From assembly GCA_029216955.1 (NCBI GenBank), contig JANAVB010031417.1, forward strand, positions 18,508,219 to 18,572,218: a DNA stretch of 64,000 bases, in the 5' to 3' direction. Within the stretch, counting starts at the first letter, position 1; each line of letters opens with the position of its first letter. Under the pieces are notes generated by a model. That model did no database searches. It worked only from the letters and a program-made list of their open reading frames with translations, and was not told where the DNA came from. Positions 1-10,750 of the stretch are shown piece by piece. The position numbers were made by a program, and so were the translations under genes. Source of the stretch: Iris pallida. Lineage: Eukaryota; Streptophyta; Magnoliopsida; Asparagales; Iridaceae.

Positions 1-3000
1 GGTCCAGCTTACCCAAATCTACCACATGCCCCGGATCGTGCACGTACTTCCGCAATTGTGAGACGTAGAAGACGTCATGTACCTCTGACAATGCAGGCGG
101 CAAGGCAATTTGGTAAGCTACCGGGGCGACTCGCTTCAATATTTCGAACGGGCCAACAAATCTTGGGCTCAACTTTCCTTTCGCACCGAACCGGGAAACT
201 CCACGCATTGGCATCACCTTCAGGAATACATGGTCGCCTTCCGAGAACTCGAGGGGGCGTCGGTGCGTGTCGGCATAGCTTTTCTGCCGGCTTTATGCTA
301 TCTTCAATCTTTCTCGTATCAACTTGACCTTCTGCACAGTCTGCTCCACCAGCTCCGGACCAAGTATCTGCCGTTCCCCGACTTCATCCCAGCAAATGGG
401 CGATCTACACTTCCGGCCGTACAAAGCTTCATACGGCGCCATTTGGATGCTGGACTGATAGCTGTTGTTGTATGCAAACTCGGTCAGCGGTAGATGGACG
501 TCCCAACTTGACTTCAAGTCGATCGCACAGAGTCGTAACATGTCTTCGAGAATTTGGTTCACCCGCTCTGTTTGGCCGTCAGTCTGAGGATGATAAGCTG
601 AGCTGAACTTCAACTTGGTCCCCAGTGCTGAATGAAGACTACTCCAGAAGCGCGCTACGAACCGCCCATCCCGATCAGAGACGATAGAAACTGGGACCCC
701 ATGCAGCCGAACTATTTCATCAAGGTATATCTGAGCAAGGCGGTCGACGCTCCAAGTAACTTTGATGGCGATAAAGTGCGCTGACTTGGTTAGTCGATCG
801 ACGATGACCCAGACGGCGTTATTTCCCCGCGGCGTCCTCGGCAAGCCAACAACAAAGTCCATAGTGATGTGATCCCACTTCCACTCTGGAATGGCAAGGT
901 TCTGCATCTCCCCGCCCGGTCGCTGGTGCTCGGCTTTGACTTGCTGACAGGCCATGCATTTTGACACAAAGAGCGCTACGTCCCTCTTCATGTCGTGCCA
1001 CCAAAAGACAACACGGAGGTCCTTATACATCTTGGTGTTGCCAGGATGCAAAGAATATTTTGCATAATGCGCCTCCGTCATTATCTCCTTTCTAAGTTCT
1101 GCGTCGTCCGGTACGCATAGCCGTCCCTTCACGCGCAACACTCCCGAATCGTCCTCTGTAAAGTCGGACGCTTTTCCTGTCGATATCAGCTTCCGCATCT
1201 TCTCCAGGTATGGGTCGTCCTTCTGTGCAGACTTGATCCTCTCCAGTAGGCTCGGTTCCACCCGCAGTTGCGTCAGTTTCACGTCTCTGAAACGAACCCG
1301 AAGCTCGATGCCCATTCCTTCCAAGTCACGCAGCAGTCGATCGTTGATGCATAATGAAGCTAAGTACTTTCGGCTCAGCGCATCCGCTACCACATTTCCC
1401 TTCCCCGGCGTGTAGTCGATCGATAAGTCATAGTCTTTGATTAGCTCGAGCCATCGCCTCTGCCGCAAATTCAGTTCTTTCTGGGTGAAGAGATACTTGA
1501 GGCTTTTGTGGTCCGTATAAATCCTGCACGCCACACCATAGAGATAGTGACGCCACAGCTTCAACGCGAACACAATTGCCGCTAGTTCTAGGTCGTGCGT
1601 GGGGTAGTTCTTCTCGTGCGGCTTCAACTGCCGGGAAGCAAAAGATATCACCTTATCCCGCTGCATGAGCACACACCCCAAGCCCTGGCCAGAAGCATCG
1701 CTGAAGATTTGAAATCCCTCCGTCCCTTCAGGAAGAGCAAGTATCGGGGCCGAAACGAGCCGTTGTTTGAGCTCCTGGAAGGAAGCTTCACAGTCGTCTG
1801 ACCACTTGAATGCGACTCCTTTCTGGGTGAGGCGAGTCAACGGCGATGCGATCTTCGCGAAGTCCTTCACGAAGCGTCGGTAGTCTCCCGCCAAGCCTAG
1901 GAAGCTTCGAATTTCGCTAACTGATGCGGGCCGTTTCCAATCAGCAACTGCCTCGACTTTCTTCGGATCGACTGTGATGCCCGCGGCGGAGATGATGTGT
2001 CCAAAGAATGAGACGCTGTCCAGCCAGAACTCGCACTTGCTCATCTTCGCGTACAACCGATTCTCTCGAAGGGTTTGGAGTACCGTCCGCAGATGCTCTG
2101 CATGTTGCGTTCGATCCTTCGAGTAGACGAGAATGTCGTCGATGAAGACTACTACGAACTTGTCAACGAACGGACGGAACACCCGATTCATTAGATCCAT
2201 GAAGACGACAGGGGCGTTTGTCAGACCGAACGGCATTACCAAGAACTCGTAGTGGCCGTAACGAGTGCGGAAGGCAGACTTCGGCACGTCATCTGGCTTG
2301 ACTTTGAGTTGGTGGTAACCCGATCGTAGATCAATCTTCAAAAATACCGTTGCACCTTGGAGCTGGTCGAACAAGTCGTCGATGCGGGGCAGGGGGTATT
2401 TGTTTCGGACGGTAGCTTTATTCAATTCCCGATAGTCGATGCAGAGTCGCATCGATCCATCTTTCTTCTTTACGAATAGCACGGGCGCACCCCACGGCGA
2501 GACACTCGGACGGATAAACCCTCTGTCGAGCAATTCCTGAAGTTGTGCCTTCAATTCCTTCAATTCTGCAGGGGCCATTCTGTACGGAGCCTTCGAGATC
2601 GGCCGGGTGTCGGGGAATGTGTCGATAGTGAACTCTATCTCTCGATCAGGTGGCATGCCGGGTAGCTCGTCCGGGAACACGTCTGGGAATTCTGCCACAA
2701 CGTCGGTCTCTCCCGCGTTTGCACCATCCTGTCGCACGTCTCGAACGGAAGCTAGATAGCCTTCGCACCCGGAATGCAGCATCCGTCGAGCAGATATTGC
2801 GGAGATCACCATGCAGGTCGGCGACGCCTCACCACACGAGTAGCAGAATTCAGGCACTCCAGGTATGCGAAATGTGACTTTCTTTTCAGCACAGTCGATG
2901 GTTGCGTTGCACGGACCGAGCCAATCCATGCCCAATATGATGTCGAAGTCCTTCATGTCTAGAACTATCGCATCAAGACCGATCTTTTGACCGCCGATAC

Positions 3001-3571
3001 AGATAATCCCGCCGGCGCAAGCTAAGTTTGTGAGAATTGGTGCACCCGAAGGTATGCTTACGCTAAGGTCGAGATCTAACGATATTACAGGAAATTTGTG
3101 CTCGGCGGCGAAATTTGCCGATATGAAAGTATGCGAGGCGCCTGAATCAAATAACACACGAGCAGGTACATTATTGAAATTTAATATACCTGTCACAACA
3201 GTGTCGGAAGTATACGCCTCGTCTCGAGTCAGAGCAAAGACACGTCCCTGAGCATTAGGGCGTCGGTCTTGGTTGTTGGACTGAGTGTGCTGAGGAGGTC
3301 GGGGCGCCTGTCCTCGATTCTCCTGACGATGTTGTTGGGGTGGCACGTTACGATTCAATTTTCGGGGGCAATCCCGTGCTTGGTGGTTTCTTGCTCCGCA
3401 ATTGAAGCATCCTCCTTCGAGGACATGACAATCGTTGGCATGGTGACCGAAGTTGTTGCACCTGGTGCACCGAGGTAGTGGGTTCTGCCCTTTGTAGCCG
3501 CCGTTGTTTGGACGCTTTGAAGCGTGATTGTTGCCTCCCGTATAGCTAGGACATTTTGATTGGAGTGGCAC
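1..3571 (-). pseudogene. gag C-terminus plus pol (PR-RT-RH-IN) of the 1-4482 element
   Basis: The open part (293-3571) begins with two CCHC zinc knuckles ([14 protein letters not shown] and [14 protein letters not shown]). Then come the aspartic protease motif [12 protein letters not shown], a reverse transcriptase with the FIDD form of the active-site box in [12 protein letters not shown], RNase H ([19 protein letters not shown]), the integrase HHCC zinc finger and the D,D35E core ([30 protein letters not shown]). A TAA at 293-295 ends the frame, but reading on in the same frame to base 1 gives a recognisable integrase tail (YADTHRRPLEF, GAKGKLSPRFVGPFE, VHDVFYVSQLRKY). The stop is therefore a point mutation, probably CAA to TAA, and not a frameshift. 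The RT thumb carries AGDYRRFV where the family usually has AGYYRRFV. Confidence 0.92.
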
Positions 3572-4482
3572 ACAACGTCGTCAGCACCGGAAGGATGCAG
3601 GTTCTCAAGGCGGAGGGCGTGATTCAGAGCCTCGCCCATGGTCTTGTACTCCGGGACCCCGACATGTGCACCAATAGAGGGTCGCAGGCCCACTTCGAAC
3701 CGTCGCACACGGCACTCTTCAGTAGGCAGAAACTGGCCAGCGAACTTAGACAACTTGTTAAATTCTGCGGCGTACTGTTCTACTGTCCTGCTCCCTTGCT
3801 TCAACTGCATGAATTCATTCTCCTTCGCTTGACGAATGGCTGACGGAAGGTACTGCACTTCAAAAGCTTTGCGAAACGTGGCCCAAGAGATCGGTGCGGT
3901 GTTGTTGTCCGGTCGGATCGCTCGCTTGCGCACGGCCCACCAGTCGTGCGCGTTCAACCGTAGTTGAAGTTGTGCGCAGGCGACTTGCTTGAATTCTTCA
4001 ATGTCGAGCAGCTCGAAGTGATCTTCCAGCTCTTCCAGCCAGTCGATTGCCATGGAGGGACCCTCGGTGCCGCTGAAGGAAGCGCGGCACGCCTTCTTGA
4101 ATTCGGACACTTCAAAGTTGTACTTTTTCGGTGCCGCTGGTTGACGCTCGGGATCCTCCGTGTCGACATCAATGGGTTGGATCGCCGGCACGGTGATGGT
4201 AGGCGTAGTCGCAGAATTTCCGTTGGCCGCCATTGTCTGGACGATCTGCTGCAGGGTATCTAGCTGCTTTTGCTGAAGTTTGGCATGTGCATCAAAGCGA
4301 GCTTCGAACTGGGCCTGTCGTTCCTCTACCTGCTGATGTCGGTTCTCGGACTGGTTTCGCTGCGCCTCCATCATGCGCAGCATCCTTTCGATTGTATCGT
4401 TAGAAGGTCCGGCCCGCGGACGATACGAACTACTGGAGCCGCTTGAAGCGCTCTGTTCTTGCTCGGCCGTGGGCTCCGCCAC
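3355..4482 (-). pseudogene. gag (capsid/nucleocapsid) of the 1-4482 element, frameshifted
   Basis: The open frame of 375 codons starts with MAEPTAEQEQ. Residues about 60-95 are Gln/Glu-rich and likely coiled coil. They are followed by a retrotransposon gag core with AIDWLEELEDHFE, then WWAVRKR, ATFRKAFEVQYLP and AAEFNKLSKFA. These are family landmarks of plant Ty3/gypsy capsid. The zinc knuckles are not in this frame: they lie in the overlapping frame that continues into pol, so a single indel near 3575-3600 separates capsid from nucleocapsid. The last ~80 residues of this frame are therefore out-of-frame sequence. Not functional as it stands. Confidence 0.85.
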
Positions 4483-4489
4483 TCCGTGT

Positions 4490-5160
4490 TCAATATATTA
4501 TTGTTATCTCAGCTATTATCACTATCTTTTAATTACCTTACTATTTATTTGTGATATGCTAGTTTTAGTTCCTAAGTGAAGCCTCATTTGTGGCACTTGC
4601 TCTTTCTGGGGTCTGACCCAGCTGGTTTTGTGTGGCCAGATATCGGAGCAGCACCAGAGGATCCACCTGTCTTCCAGCCCGATGGTGACCACCAGGCGTA
4701 ACCAGGGCAACGAGTGGGTTTCTTTTGTCCTCCCACTCTATTTATAAAATTATTCTTTTGAGGCGTTTAGCCGGCGAGCACGTGTTAGCTCGTATTGCAC
4801 CTTTATTTACTGTCTGCCTACGGGCTGTAACATGATTGACAAATCCTAGGATTGATCATGTATTGACTAAAACTCTTGCTAGTCCTGACATTTTGTACGA
4901 CTAGCTTCATGATCATTCAATATGTAATGCATGGGACGCCTTACTATTGTATATTGATGCTCTAATATCTTGTGACTGTTACTACTTGCTTGTGATTGAG
5001 ACAATAGGCTTGTTCTTGACCATAGGAGACTGATGGATTGTAGTTAAACCCTCATATATCTAGACAGCCGTGACCGTATAGTGACGTGGATTCCATTTCA
5101 TTATACGTAGCTGGCTATGTCTGCCCCCGCTCTCCAGTATTCTGGTTCTGGGGCGTGACA
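4490..5160 (+). mobile_element. LTR 3'-terminal fragment (same superfamily as LTRs in 35454-50300)
   Basis: Read on the plus strand this matches the reverse complement of the first ~600 bp of the LTR at 35454, including the block around GTGGCACTTGCTCTTTCT, the stretch AACGAGTGGGTTTCTTTTGT, and the terminus TGGTTCTGGGGCGTGACA at 5160. The remaining ~2 kb of the LTR is missing. Homology fades into the gag start of the neighbouring element near 4483-4490. The piece was truncated by insertion or recombination. No target duplication can be assigned. Confidence 0.85.
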
Positions 5161-5449
5161 AGCTCCGACAGCGAGGGGGGCCGACCTAGGTCGCCGGAGC
5201 AAGGGGGAGTTTGGCGGCCGGCCTAGGTGGTGCACGGCAGCTCTGAAATGCGGCAGCAGCTGCAGCGGTTCGCAGTGGCTGCAATGGTCTCTCGGCCGGG
5301 GGGAGATGTTGAGAATGGTGATGAAGAAGTGATGGGGAAGAAGAGGGGGGCTGTCTCGGTTTGGAGAGGGAGAAGAGTGAGAGAGATGATGAGAGAGAAG
5401 AGAGAGAGTGGTTGAAATAGAGGGGGGGTGTCTCCTGTCGGGTATGGGG
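5161..5449. other. G-rich, purine-skewed stretch left of solo LTR
   Basis: No gene is seen. GGAGAAG/GAGAGAG-rich plus-strand sequence resembles the purine-rich block near the putative TATA region of the LTRs in this window. With 7032-8090 it probably formed one older repeat before the solo LTR at 5450 inserted. Short open frames here are low-complexity. Confidence 0.4.
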
Positions 5450-7031
5450 TGTCACGCCCCGATTCCGTAGAATCGATAGTCGTCCCCCGGGCGTGATGCC
5501 GTGCGAACCTAAATTGCGATCGCACAAGGCATACTCATAAGGTTATCCGAAACACAACATCAAATTAGAGTACGCAGAGAAATTGAATGACGCATTTGAA
5601 GTAGAAATAGACTTTTTCATTGATAATAGAAACTTTACATGGACTTCTTTACAATCATTGCCGCGCGGGCTACAACATAACTCGACTTACAAAATGAACG
5701 CCGATGAGATAGTCGTTCCATACATTACACCCCTTTATACAAGCAAAAACTATTACACATTTCCACCTGCGATCGGGGCAAGCCAATTCGCCATCTTTTC
5801 TTTGGACTGAGTGCGGGATCTTCTTCAAAAGGAATCCAGAAATAAGCCTTCACACGGACGAGACTTCAAAAGTGTCCACGCCGCCTTGAGATTTTTAGGT
5901 GGCACGCCCTTCGTGGTTCGGGGTACCTGCGTGGAGAGCGAGGATCAGTACATTACACTTTGTACTGGTGCGTGGCAAGTTAAGTTTCCAAGCTCTCATT
6001 TGGTTGAATGAGTTTATATGACTTTAGTTCATGAATGTTTCTAACCATCCTAATGAATTTCAAGTGAGCATTGACAAGCATAATGTAATTTACGTTGGAA
6101 CTTACCCCCGGCGGGCCGCGCCGCGCCCTTTGAAACTTACCATGTTCTTTCCTGTCAATTGTTATCATTTACATTTCCAAGTGCAATATTTCGTGTGTTT
6201 GGTCACTGACATCACAAGCCATCCTGGACTATAGCTTTGTTAGCCGGGGCCCTTGCAGCGCAAGTAGCGAGCCCCGCTGCAAGTCCCCGCTTAACCCGTG
6301 CTATCATCCTGCACAGCTATACCGTGTTTCCTCCTAGGCCGAGTCGATCCCGTGGCCCCGGGTAGTCGCTCGAGGAAACTCTCCCTTGTCGACAAGTTGT
6401 CCAATGACCGAGTTAAGGCAACATTTAGTTATTAAGGCCTAGCCTACTTTCTCTTTGAAACTTGATTATATTACCGTGTCCGTGCCTTTGCTTTCATCCT
6501 TTCATCCGTAGCAACACTATTAATTTACTTAAGAAGGGGGTCGAGAAGAGAAGGGTCAGCCACTCACCTTGAGTTCACTTCGGCGAGAGGACTTGTTGGT
6601 CGCGCTAGACGTCGCCTACGCGATTACCTGAAATTGCACAAGCAACCGATTAGAACACTGCATTATTCAAGGAGTTCGATGGGAAATACGAGTTCGAAAT
6701 GCAAGCCATGAAAACCATCGAAAACATTCACGAAAACGCATTCAGAAAACAAAGCCAAAACCAACGCAAGCGGCGTGAAAAGCAGAGCAACGGGAGGTCT
6801 CTCCCGACTCAGCCGCAGAGCCAATCCTCGAGGCGCAACCCGCTGAATATGGGACTTGGTTTCGAAGAAGACATTCCATAACGAGGAATGGATCTTAATT
6901 CAACCGTTCCCCTTCGATCGACTCGGTCGATCCCGACCTATCGGTCCCGGCCGAATCGATAGCGACAGTGTTCCTTTCTCGCGCACCCCGTGGACAAAGT
7001 ACGGGGCACGATGTAGGGACGGGGCACTACA
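5450..7031 (-). mobile_element. Solo LTR, minus orientation
   Basis: Read on the minus strand it starts TGTAGTGCCCCGTCCC (7031) and ends CGGGGCGTGACA (5450), with TG...CA termini. The flanks are TGGGG (5445-5449) and TGGAG (7032-7036), a 5-bp target duplication with one difference. No internal domain adjoins either end, so this is a solo LTR left by LTR-LTR recombination. It shares its terminal sequence and the internal segment GGACAACTTGTCGACAAG plus a GGGGCNACGGGATC block with the LTR at 57371-59975, so both belong to one family of different lengths. Confidence 0.8.
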
Positions 7032-8090
7032 TGGAGGGAAGTGTTGGAGTGAGAGAGAGGGATGGTGAGGGTGTGTGTTATTAAATTAGAGAGAGAGTGT
7101 GTGAGAAGTGATGGGGATGGGTTGTGTGTTGTTTAATTTATAGGAGGAGAGAGATGATGGTGATGTATAGAGAGGGGGGAGTATTGTTCGACTGTAGGGG
7201 GTTTAGGAGAGAGAAGAGAGGGATGGGTTGTGTTTTAATATAGGGAGAGAGAAAGGGTGATAGTGATGTTTGGGGTGTTGGTGTTTTGTAAAAATTACTA
7301 TATTGGTATTGTGTGTGGGGGGGTATGGGTGAGGGAAATTGCATGGTGCTTGGGTTGAGTCCCGATGGATCGGGTTGGATCACAATTGGGTTTAATTTGG
7401 GTCCCGATAATTAAATAACTTAAATTAGTCATTTATAATCACTGATAAATAAATAGTACACGGGGACTCAAATGGATGGGACACAAGTGGCACGTGTGTA
7501 GTAGGCTCAAAATGGTCCGTATCCATATCTTGGGTCGAGCAGATTGGACCGATGTCGGCCCCATAAATTAAGTTGGAAGTAAATGTGACTCAGTGGGGTA
7601 AATCGAGATTGGGTCAAATGCCCGGAAAGTTGAACGATAAAAATGAAGCACAAGAGAGTGTGTCTGAGTGGGACACGAAGGTCATGGGTGTAGAGCGTCT
7701 CGAGTAGATCGGACATGACAAGTTGGTCTGGAGTAAATGACTAGCCTTGTGCTCCTAATTTAAAAGTCACGGTAAGGTGCACACGATGATCAAAAATAAA
7801 AGTGGAAATTTAATAAAATAATAAAATGGCCTAAATTGACCCGAAAGTTCAGCGATGCAAATAGAGCACAAGGAAACAATTTGAGTGGGACAAGATATAT
7901 CAACATGAAGATAAACTTGTCTAGATCAGAACTTATGAAGGACGTTTCGAGATACTGACATCTCTTGCGCTCCAAAAATCAAAGTCACGAAGAGGTATAT
8001 TTAATAATAAAATAATTATAATTAAGATATCTATTGAAAATAATTGCTTTAATAAAATTTAAAATAATCCCTAAAATCCAGAGGGCTTAC
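7032..8090. repeat. Degenerate repeat with two imperfect ~240-bp copies
   Basis: 7032-7370 is GAGAGA/GGATGGG-rich. 7590-7770 and 7830-8000 look like diverged copies of one unit: each has 'GAAAGTT-(G/C)A-CGAT', 'GCACAAG', 'GAGTGGGACA', and an end near 'AAAGTCACG'. I see no gene. It resembles decayed LTR sequence but no boundaries are visible. Confidence 0.4.
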
Positions 8091-8482
8091 ACTTGCGGAA
8101 ATAAAATAATTTATTGCTTAAAGAAAACGACTACATTCCCATCCTCACATATTTTTTTTTTCATCCACCAAAACAAATTAATTTTAGGTTGAGTAAAAAA
8201 TATCACTCCTTCATTTTTATCCACCAAATTTAGTAAAAATGTTCAGCCTTGCATTCAAAAAATATCATGTGTCCTTTCACTAAATCTAATCACTTTGAAA
8301 ATTGTTTGATGAATAACAACATTTGAGTGAAAAGATGAACATCCCTCGTAGTCTTTAGAATTTTAGGCGAACAAAAATGGACTAAACCAATTTTTATAGC
8401 CTGGCCCACAAATAAAGTATATCTTTAATCCAACTGAGTATAGTTCCTATTGGCAAATGCTCACGAGTCACGACACCACATA
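8091..8482. other. AT-rich intergenic DNA, nothing recognised
   Basis: Low-GC sequence without a supported gene, RNA or repeat boundary. Confidence 0.5.
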
Positions 8483-8490
8483 TTACTTTA

Positions 8491-9061
8491 GGGTTTTTCT
8501 AAGGGCACACCCTATTTTACTTGGGGCTATCACTTACTAGGGGACAGTCCAAGTTTGAGAAACTTTTACTGGAGACAGCCCAAAAATTACTTGGGGGCAG
8601 CCCAATATTAGAATTTTTCTCTCTCCTCTCTCCTCCTCCTCCTCCTTCCTCTAGCGGATGTGGATGCGATGTGGGTACTCCAGCCGCGCGAGGAGGAGCA
8701 CGCAGATGTTGGGCGACCAGAGCATGAGGAGCCCGGAGAGGAAGTAGAGGACGGAGGAGAGTACGAGGAGCGGACGGCGGCCGTATAGGTCGGAGGCGGC
8801 GCCGGAGAGGAGGGTGGCGAGGGTGGCGCCGACGAGGGACGCGGCAACGACGAGACCCTCGACGACGGGACGGCTCTCCAACTTGAGCTGCTGCTTCTTC
8901 TTCTTCTTCTTCTTCGAGGACTGCCAACTTGTTGGCAGTCCTACTTGCTGAAAAAAATTGGGCTAGCCCCAAGTAAAAAAAATAGATGACAAACTTGTAA
9001 AAAAAATTTAACATTTTTTTGCTAACCCCAAGTAAAAAGTGTGCTGCCCTTAGAAAAACCC
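8491..9061. mobile_element. Pack-type (Mutator-like) DNA element with captured gene fragment
   Basis: The two ends are inverted copies: left GGGTTTTTCTAAGGGCA, and the right end reverse-complemented reads the same 17 bases, followed in both by ...TTTTACTTGGGG. Immediate flanks repeat TTACTTTA (8483-8490 and 9062-9069). The duplication can be read as 9 bp (TTACTTTAG) if one G of the left terminus is host DNA, which together with termini in G suits a Mutator-like element. Subterminal copies of an ACTTGGGG(N)nAGCCC motif recur near both ends. The 571-bp body is too short for a transposase. The GC-rich centre encodes part of a sugar transporter, unlike the AT-rich ends. hAT origin (8-bp duplication) is the alternative. 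Confidence 0.82.
8684..8916 (-). pseudogene. Tonoplast monosaccharide transporter (TMT/MSSP-like) exon fragment
   Basis: Translated on the minus strand this reads a Lys-rich start from an expanded AAG run (8892-8916), then LESRPVVEGLVVAAS, VGATLATLLSGAASDLYGRR, PLLVLSSVLYFLSGLLMLWS and VLLLAR. This matches what I know of the first transmembrane helices of plant tonoplast monosaccharide transporters (MFS sugar porters), including the loop motif G-x-x-x-D-x-x-GRR between helices 2 and 3. Similarity stops after LLLAR and a stop follows within 12 codons. It is about 65 residues of a protein normally over 700 long, enclosed by transposon ends, so it is a captured fragment and not a gene. Identification is from memory of the family; a protein search would settle it. 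Confidence 0.8.
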
Positions 9062-9069
9062 TTACTTTA

Positions 9070-9517
9070 GAGCATCTCCAACCCTATTGTGACTTTGGAA
9101 AAAAGTTAATGCCACATAGGAATGACAAAATTTTATTCAAAAGTTCTTCTCCAATGCAATTGTCAAGTCAATTGTGAAGCTTATGTGGCAAAAATTAAAG
9201 AAGACATTGTGAAGTTGATTGTCTTGTTCTAGACAATGCACTTGACAATGTCTTCTCTTCCATGTCATCAATTATGAATAAAAAATATTAGAAAAAAGAA
9301 AGAAGATGAGTAGTTGTCTTAAAAGTTGCCTTGGAAGTTGAAAAAAATACTTTTTATTGTCTTCTCAATACTTTTGCATTGGAGATAGTTTTTCTATCTC
9401 ATTGTCTTTTGAGATATAATTTTGCCACATAAACAAGACATTGTCTTGTGGCTCATGCCACATAGGAGCCACCTAAGACTCACAACACTCAACAAGACAA
9501 TAGGGTTGGAGATGCTC
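9070..9517 (+). mobile_element. Tourist-like (PIF/Harbinger) MITE, copy 1
   Basis: The termini GAGCATCTCCAACCCTATTGT and ACAATAGGGTTGGAGATGCTC are inverted repeats. Flanks are TTA on both sides (9067-9069, 9518-9520), the 3-bp duplication expected of PIF/Harbinger derivatives. There is no coding capacity. The right half is nearly identical to the next element. Confidence 0.88.
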
Positions 9518-9520
9518 TTA

Positions 9521-9958
9521 GAGCATCTTCAACCCTATTGTGAGTTTAGAAAAAATGGTTACCACATAGGAATGACAAACTTTCATTCCAAAAATTCTTC
9601 TCCAATGCAAATGTAGAATAAAACATAAAGTTGACATGGCAATGACATGACAAGGAGAATGCGAAGTTGGTTGTCTAGATCTAGACAATGCACTTCACAA
9701 TGACCTTGTCTCCACATCATCAATTATGAATAGAAATATTTATAAAAAGTTGAAGAAGTGGAGGAGTTGCCTTGGAAGTTGGAAAAAATACTTTTTATTG
9801 TCTCCTCAATACTTTTGCATTGGAGAGAGTTTTTCTATCTCATTGTCTTTTGAGATATAATTTTGCCACATAAACAAGACATTGTCTTGTGGCTCATGCC
9901 ACATAGGAGCCACCTAAGATTCACAACACTTAACAAGACAATAGGGTTGGAGATGCTC
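9521..9958 (+). mobile_element. Tourist-like MITE, copy 2 (same family as copy 1)
   Basis: It starts GAGCATCTTCAACCCTATTG directly after the TTA that ends copy 1, and ends ATAGGGTTGGAGATGCTC before another TTA (9959-9961). Same orientation and family as 9070-9517; the last ~170 bp of the two copies are almost the same. Confidence 0.88.
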
Positions 9959-9961
9959 TTA

Positions 9962-10347
9962 GACCATCTCCAATGGTGATTTCTAAAATTGAGTTCTTAT
10001 CCTACTTGGCATTGTACTTTAAGGAGATTTCTATCCTAGTTGGAAGAGTTTCTACATAGAAATTGTAGACATATAAAAATGCTCTCCAATGGTACTCCAT
10101 TTCTATCCTATGTGTCACATAGTAAAATGATCAATTTAATGGTGTGGGGTCCAATAATAATTGTCATGAGAGAGGAGAATTTCTATGAGAGTTTCTACAT
10201 GTAGAAATCCTCCTAGAAAGTTTTCATCCTACATCATTGCCACCTAGGATAGAAATGGTGATAGAAATTACCATTGGGAGAAGTTTTTTCTAAAATGGAT
10301 TTCTTCCCTAGAAATAGGGAAGATAGAAACCCCCATTGGAGATGATC
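9962..10347 (+). mobile_element. MITE of a second family, chained to the previous two
   Basis: The termini GACCATCTCCAATGG and CCATTGGAGATGATC are inverted repeats, flanked by TTA (9959-9961 shared with copy 2, and 10348-10350). The internal sequence is unrelated to copies 1 and 2 and rich in TAGAAAT motifs. Confidence 0.82.
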
Positions 10348-10350
10348 TTA

Positions 10351-10622
10351 GGGACTGTGTCACATATTACGAGCAATCACTTTTAAGTTTGACTACAATT
10401 TAACTTTAAACTCCTATTTCATCCACCACTTATTTATTGATTCTTTAGACAACTCCTCTTACAACCAACCCTAATCGAATATAACAAAACAAAAGACATC
10501 TCCGAAAGCAAAGTAAATATTTATCTTCCTCTCCGTATCAAAGTACGTGTTCTAGATTATTTTTTCCAAAAAAAAAAAATGAACACACCATTTTTAGCTT
10601 TAGCTTAGATTAATGTATATTA
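10351..10622. other. AT-rich intergenic DNA
   Basis: No gene or bounded repeat is visible between the MITE chain and the SINE. Confidence 0.5.
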
Positions 10623-10637
10623 TAAGTTTATTCTTTT

Positions 10638-10735
10638 TTTTTTGAAATCCCACTCACACACGCAATTGGGGGGTTCGAACCTTGCCGGCCCCTCCGGGTG
10701 TCCGCTCTAATACCACTAGTCTAGAGAGCTCGGAC
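10638..10735 (-). mobile_element. tRNA-derived SINE, minus orientation
   Basis: On the minus strand it begins GTCCGAGCTCTCTAGACTAG. It has an A-box-like TAGACTAGTGG, a B box GGTTCGAACC about 40 bp further on, and ends in an A run (T run at 10631-10642 on the plus strand). The 15-bp flank TAAGTTTATTCTTTT is present on both sides (10623-10637 and 10736-10750), a clean target-primed insertion signature. Confidence 0.85.
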
Positions 10736-10750
10736 TAAGTTTATTCTTTT

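Larger units (their letters stand above)
1..4482 (-). mobile_element. Ty3/gypsy (Tekay/Del-like chromovirus) internal region, decayed
   Basis: The stretch reads gag, protease, reverse transcriptase, RNase H and integrase in that order on the minus strand, which is the Ty3/gypsy order. The integrase tail continues to base 1, so the 3' end and 3' LTR lie outside the window. No own 5' LTR or primer-binding site follows the gag start: sequence beyond 4482 runs almost at once into an LTR fragment in the opposite orientation. The element is broken by a frameshift in late gag and a stop in the integrase tail. Assignment to the Tekay/Del clade rests on the integrase tail resembling that of the outer element at 29907-55944 and is an inference. 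Confidence 0.9.

Noticed and set aside
5186..5527. Possible small host gene between LTR pieces
   Set aside because: The frame crosses the solo LTR boundary at 5450 and is low-complexity Ser/Pro; no domain.
8517..9014. 165-codon minus-strand frame across the Pack element
   Set aside because: The sugar-transporter match is in a different frame; this one is Arg/Pro-rich shadow sequence.
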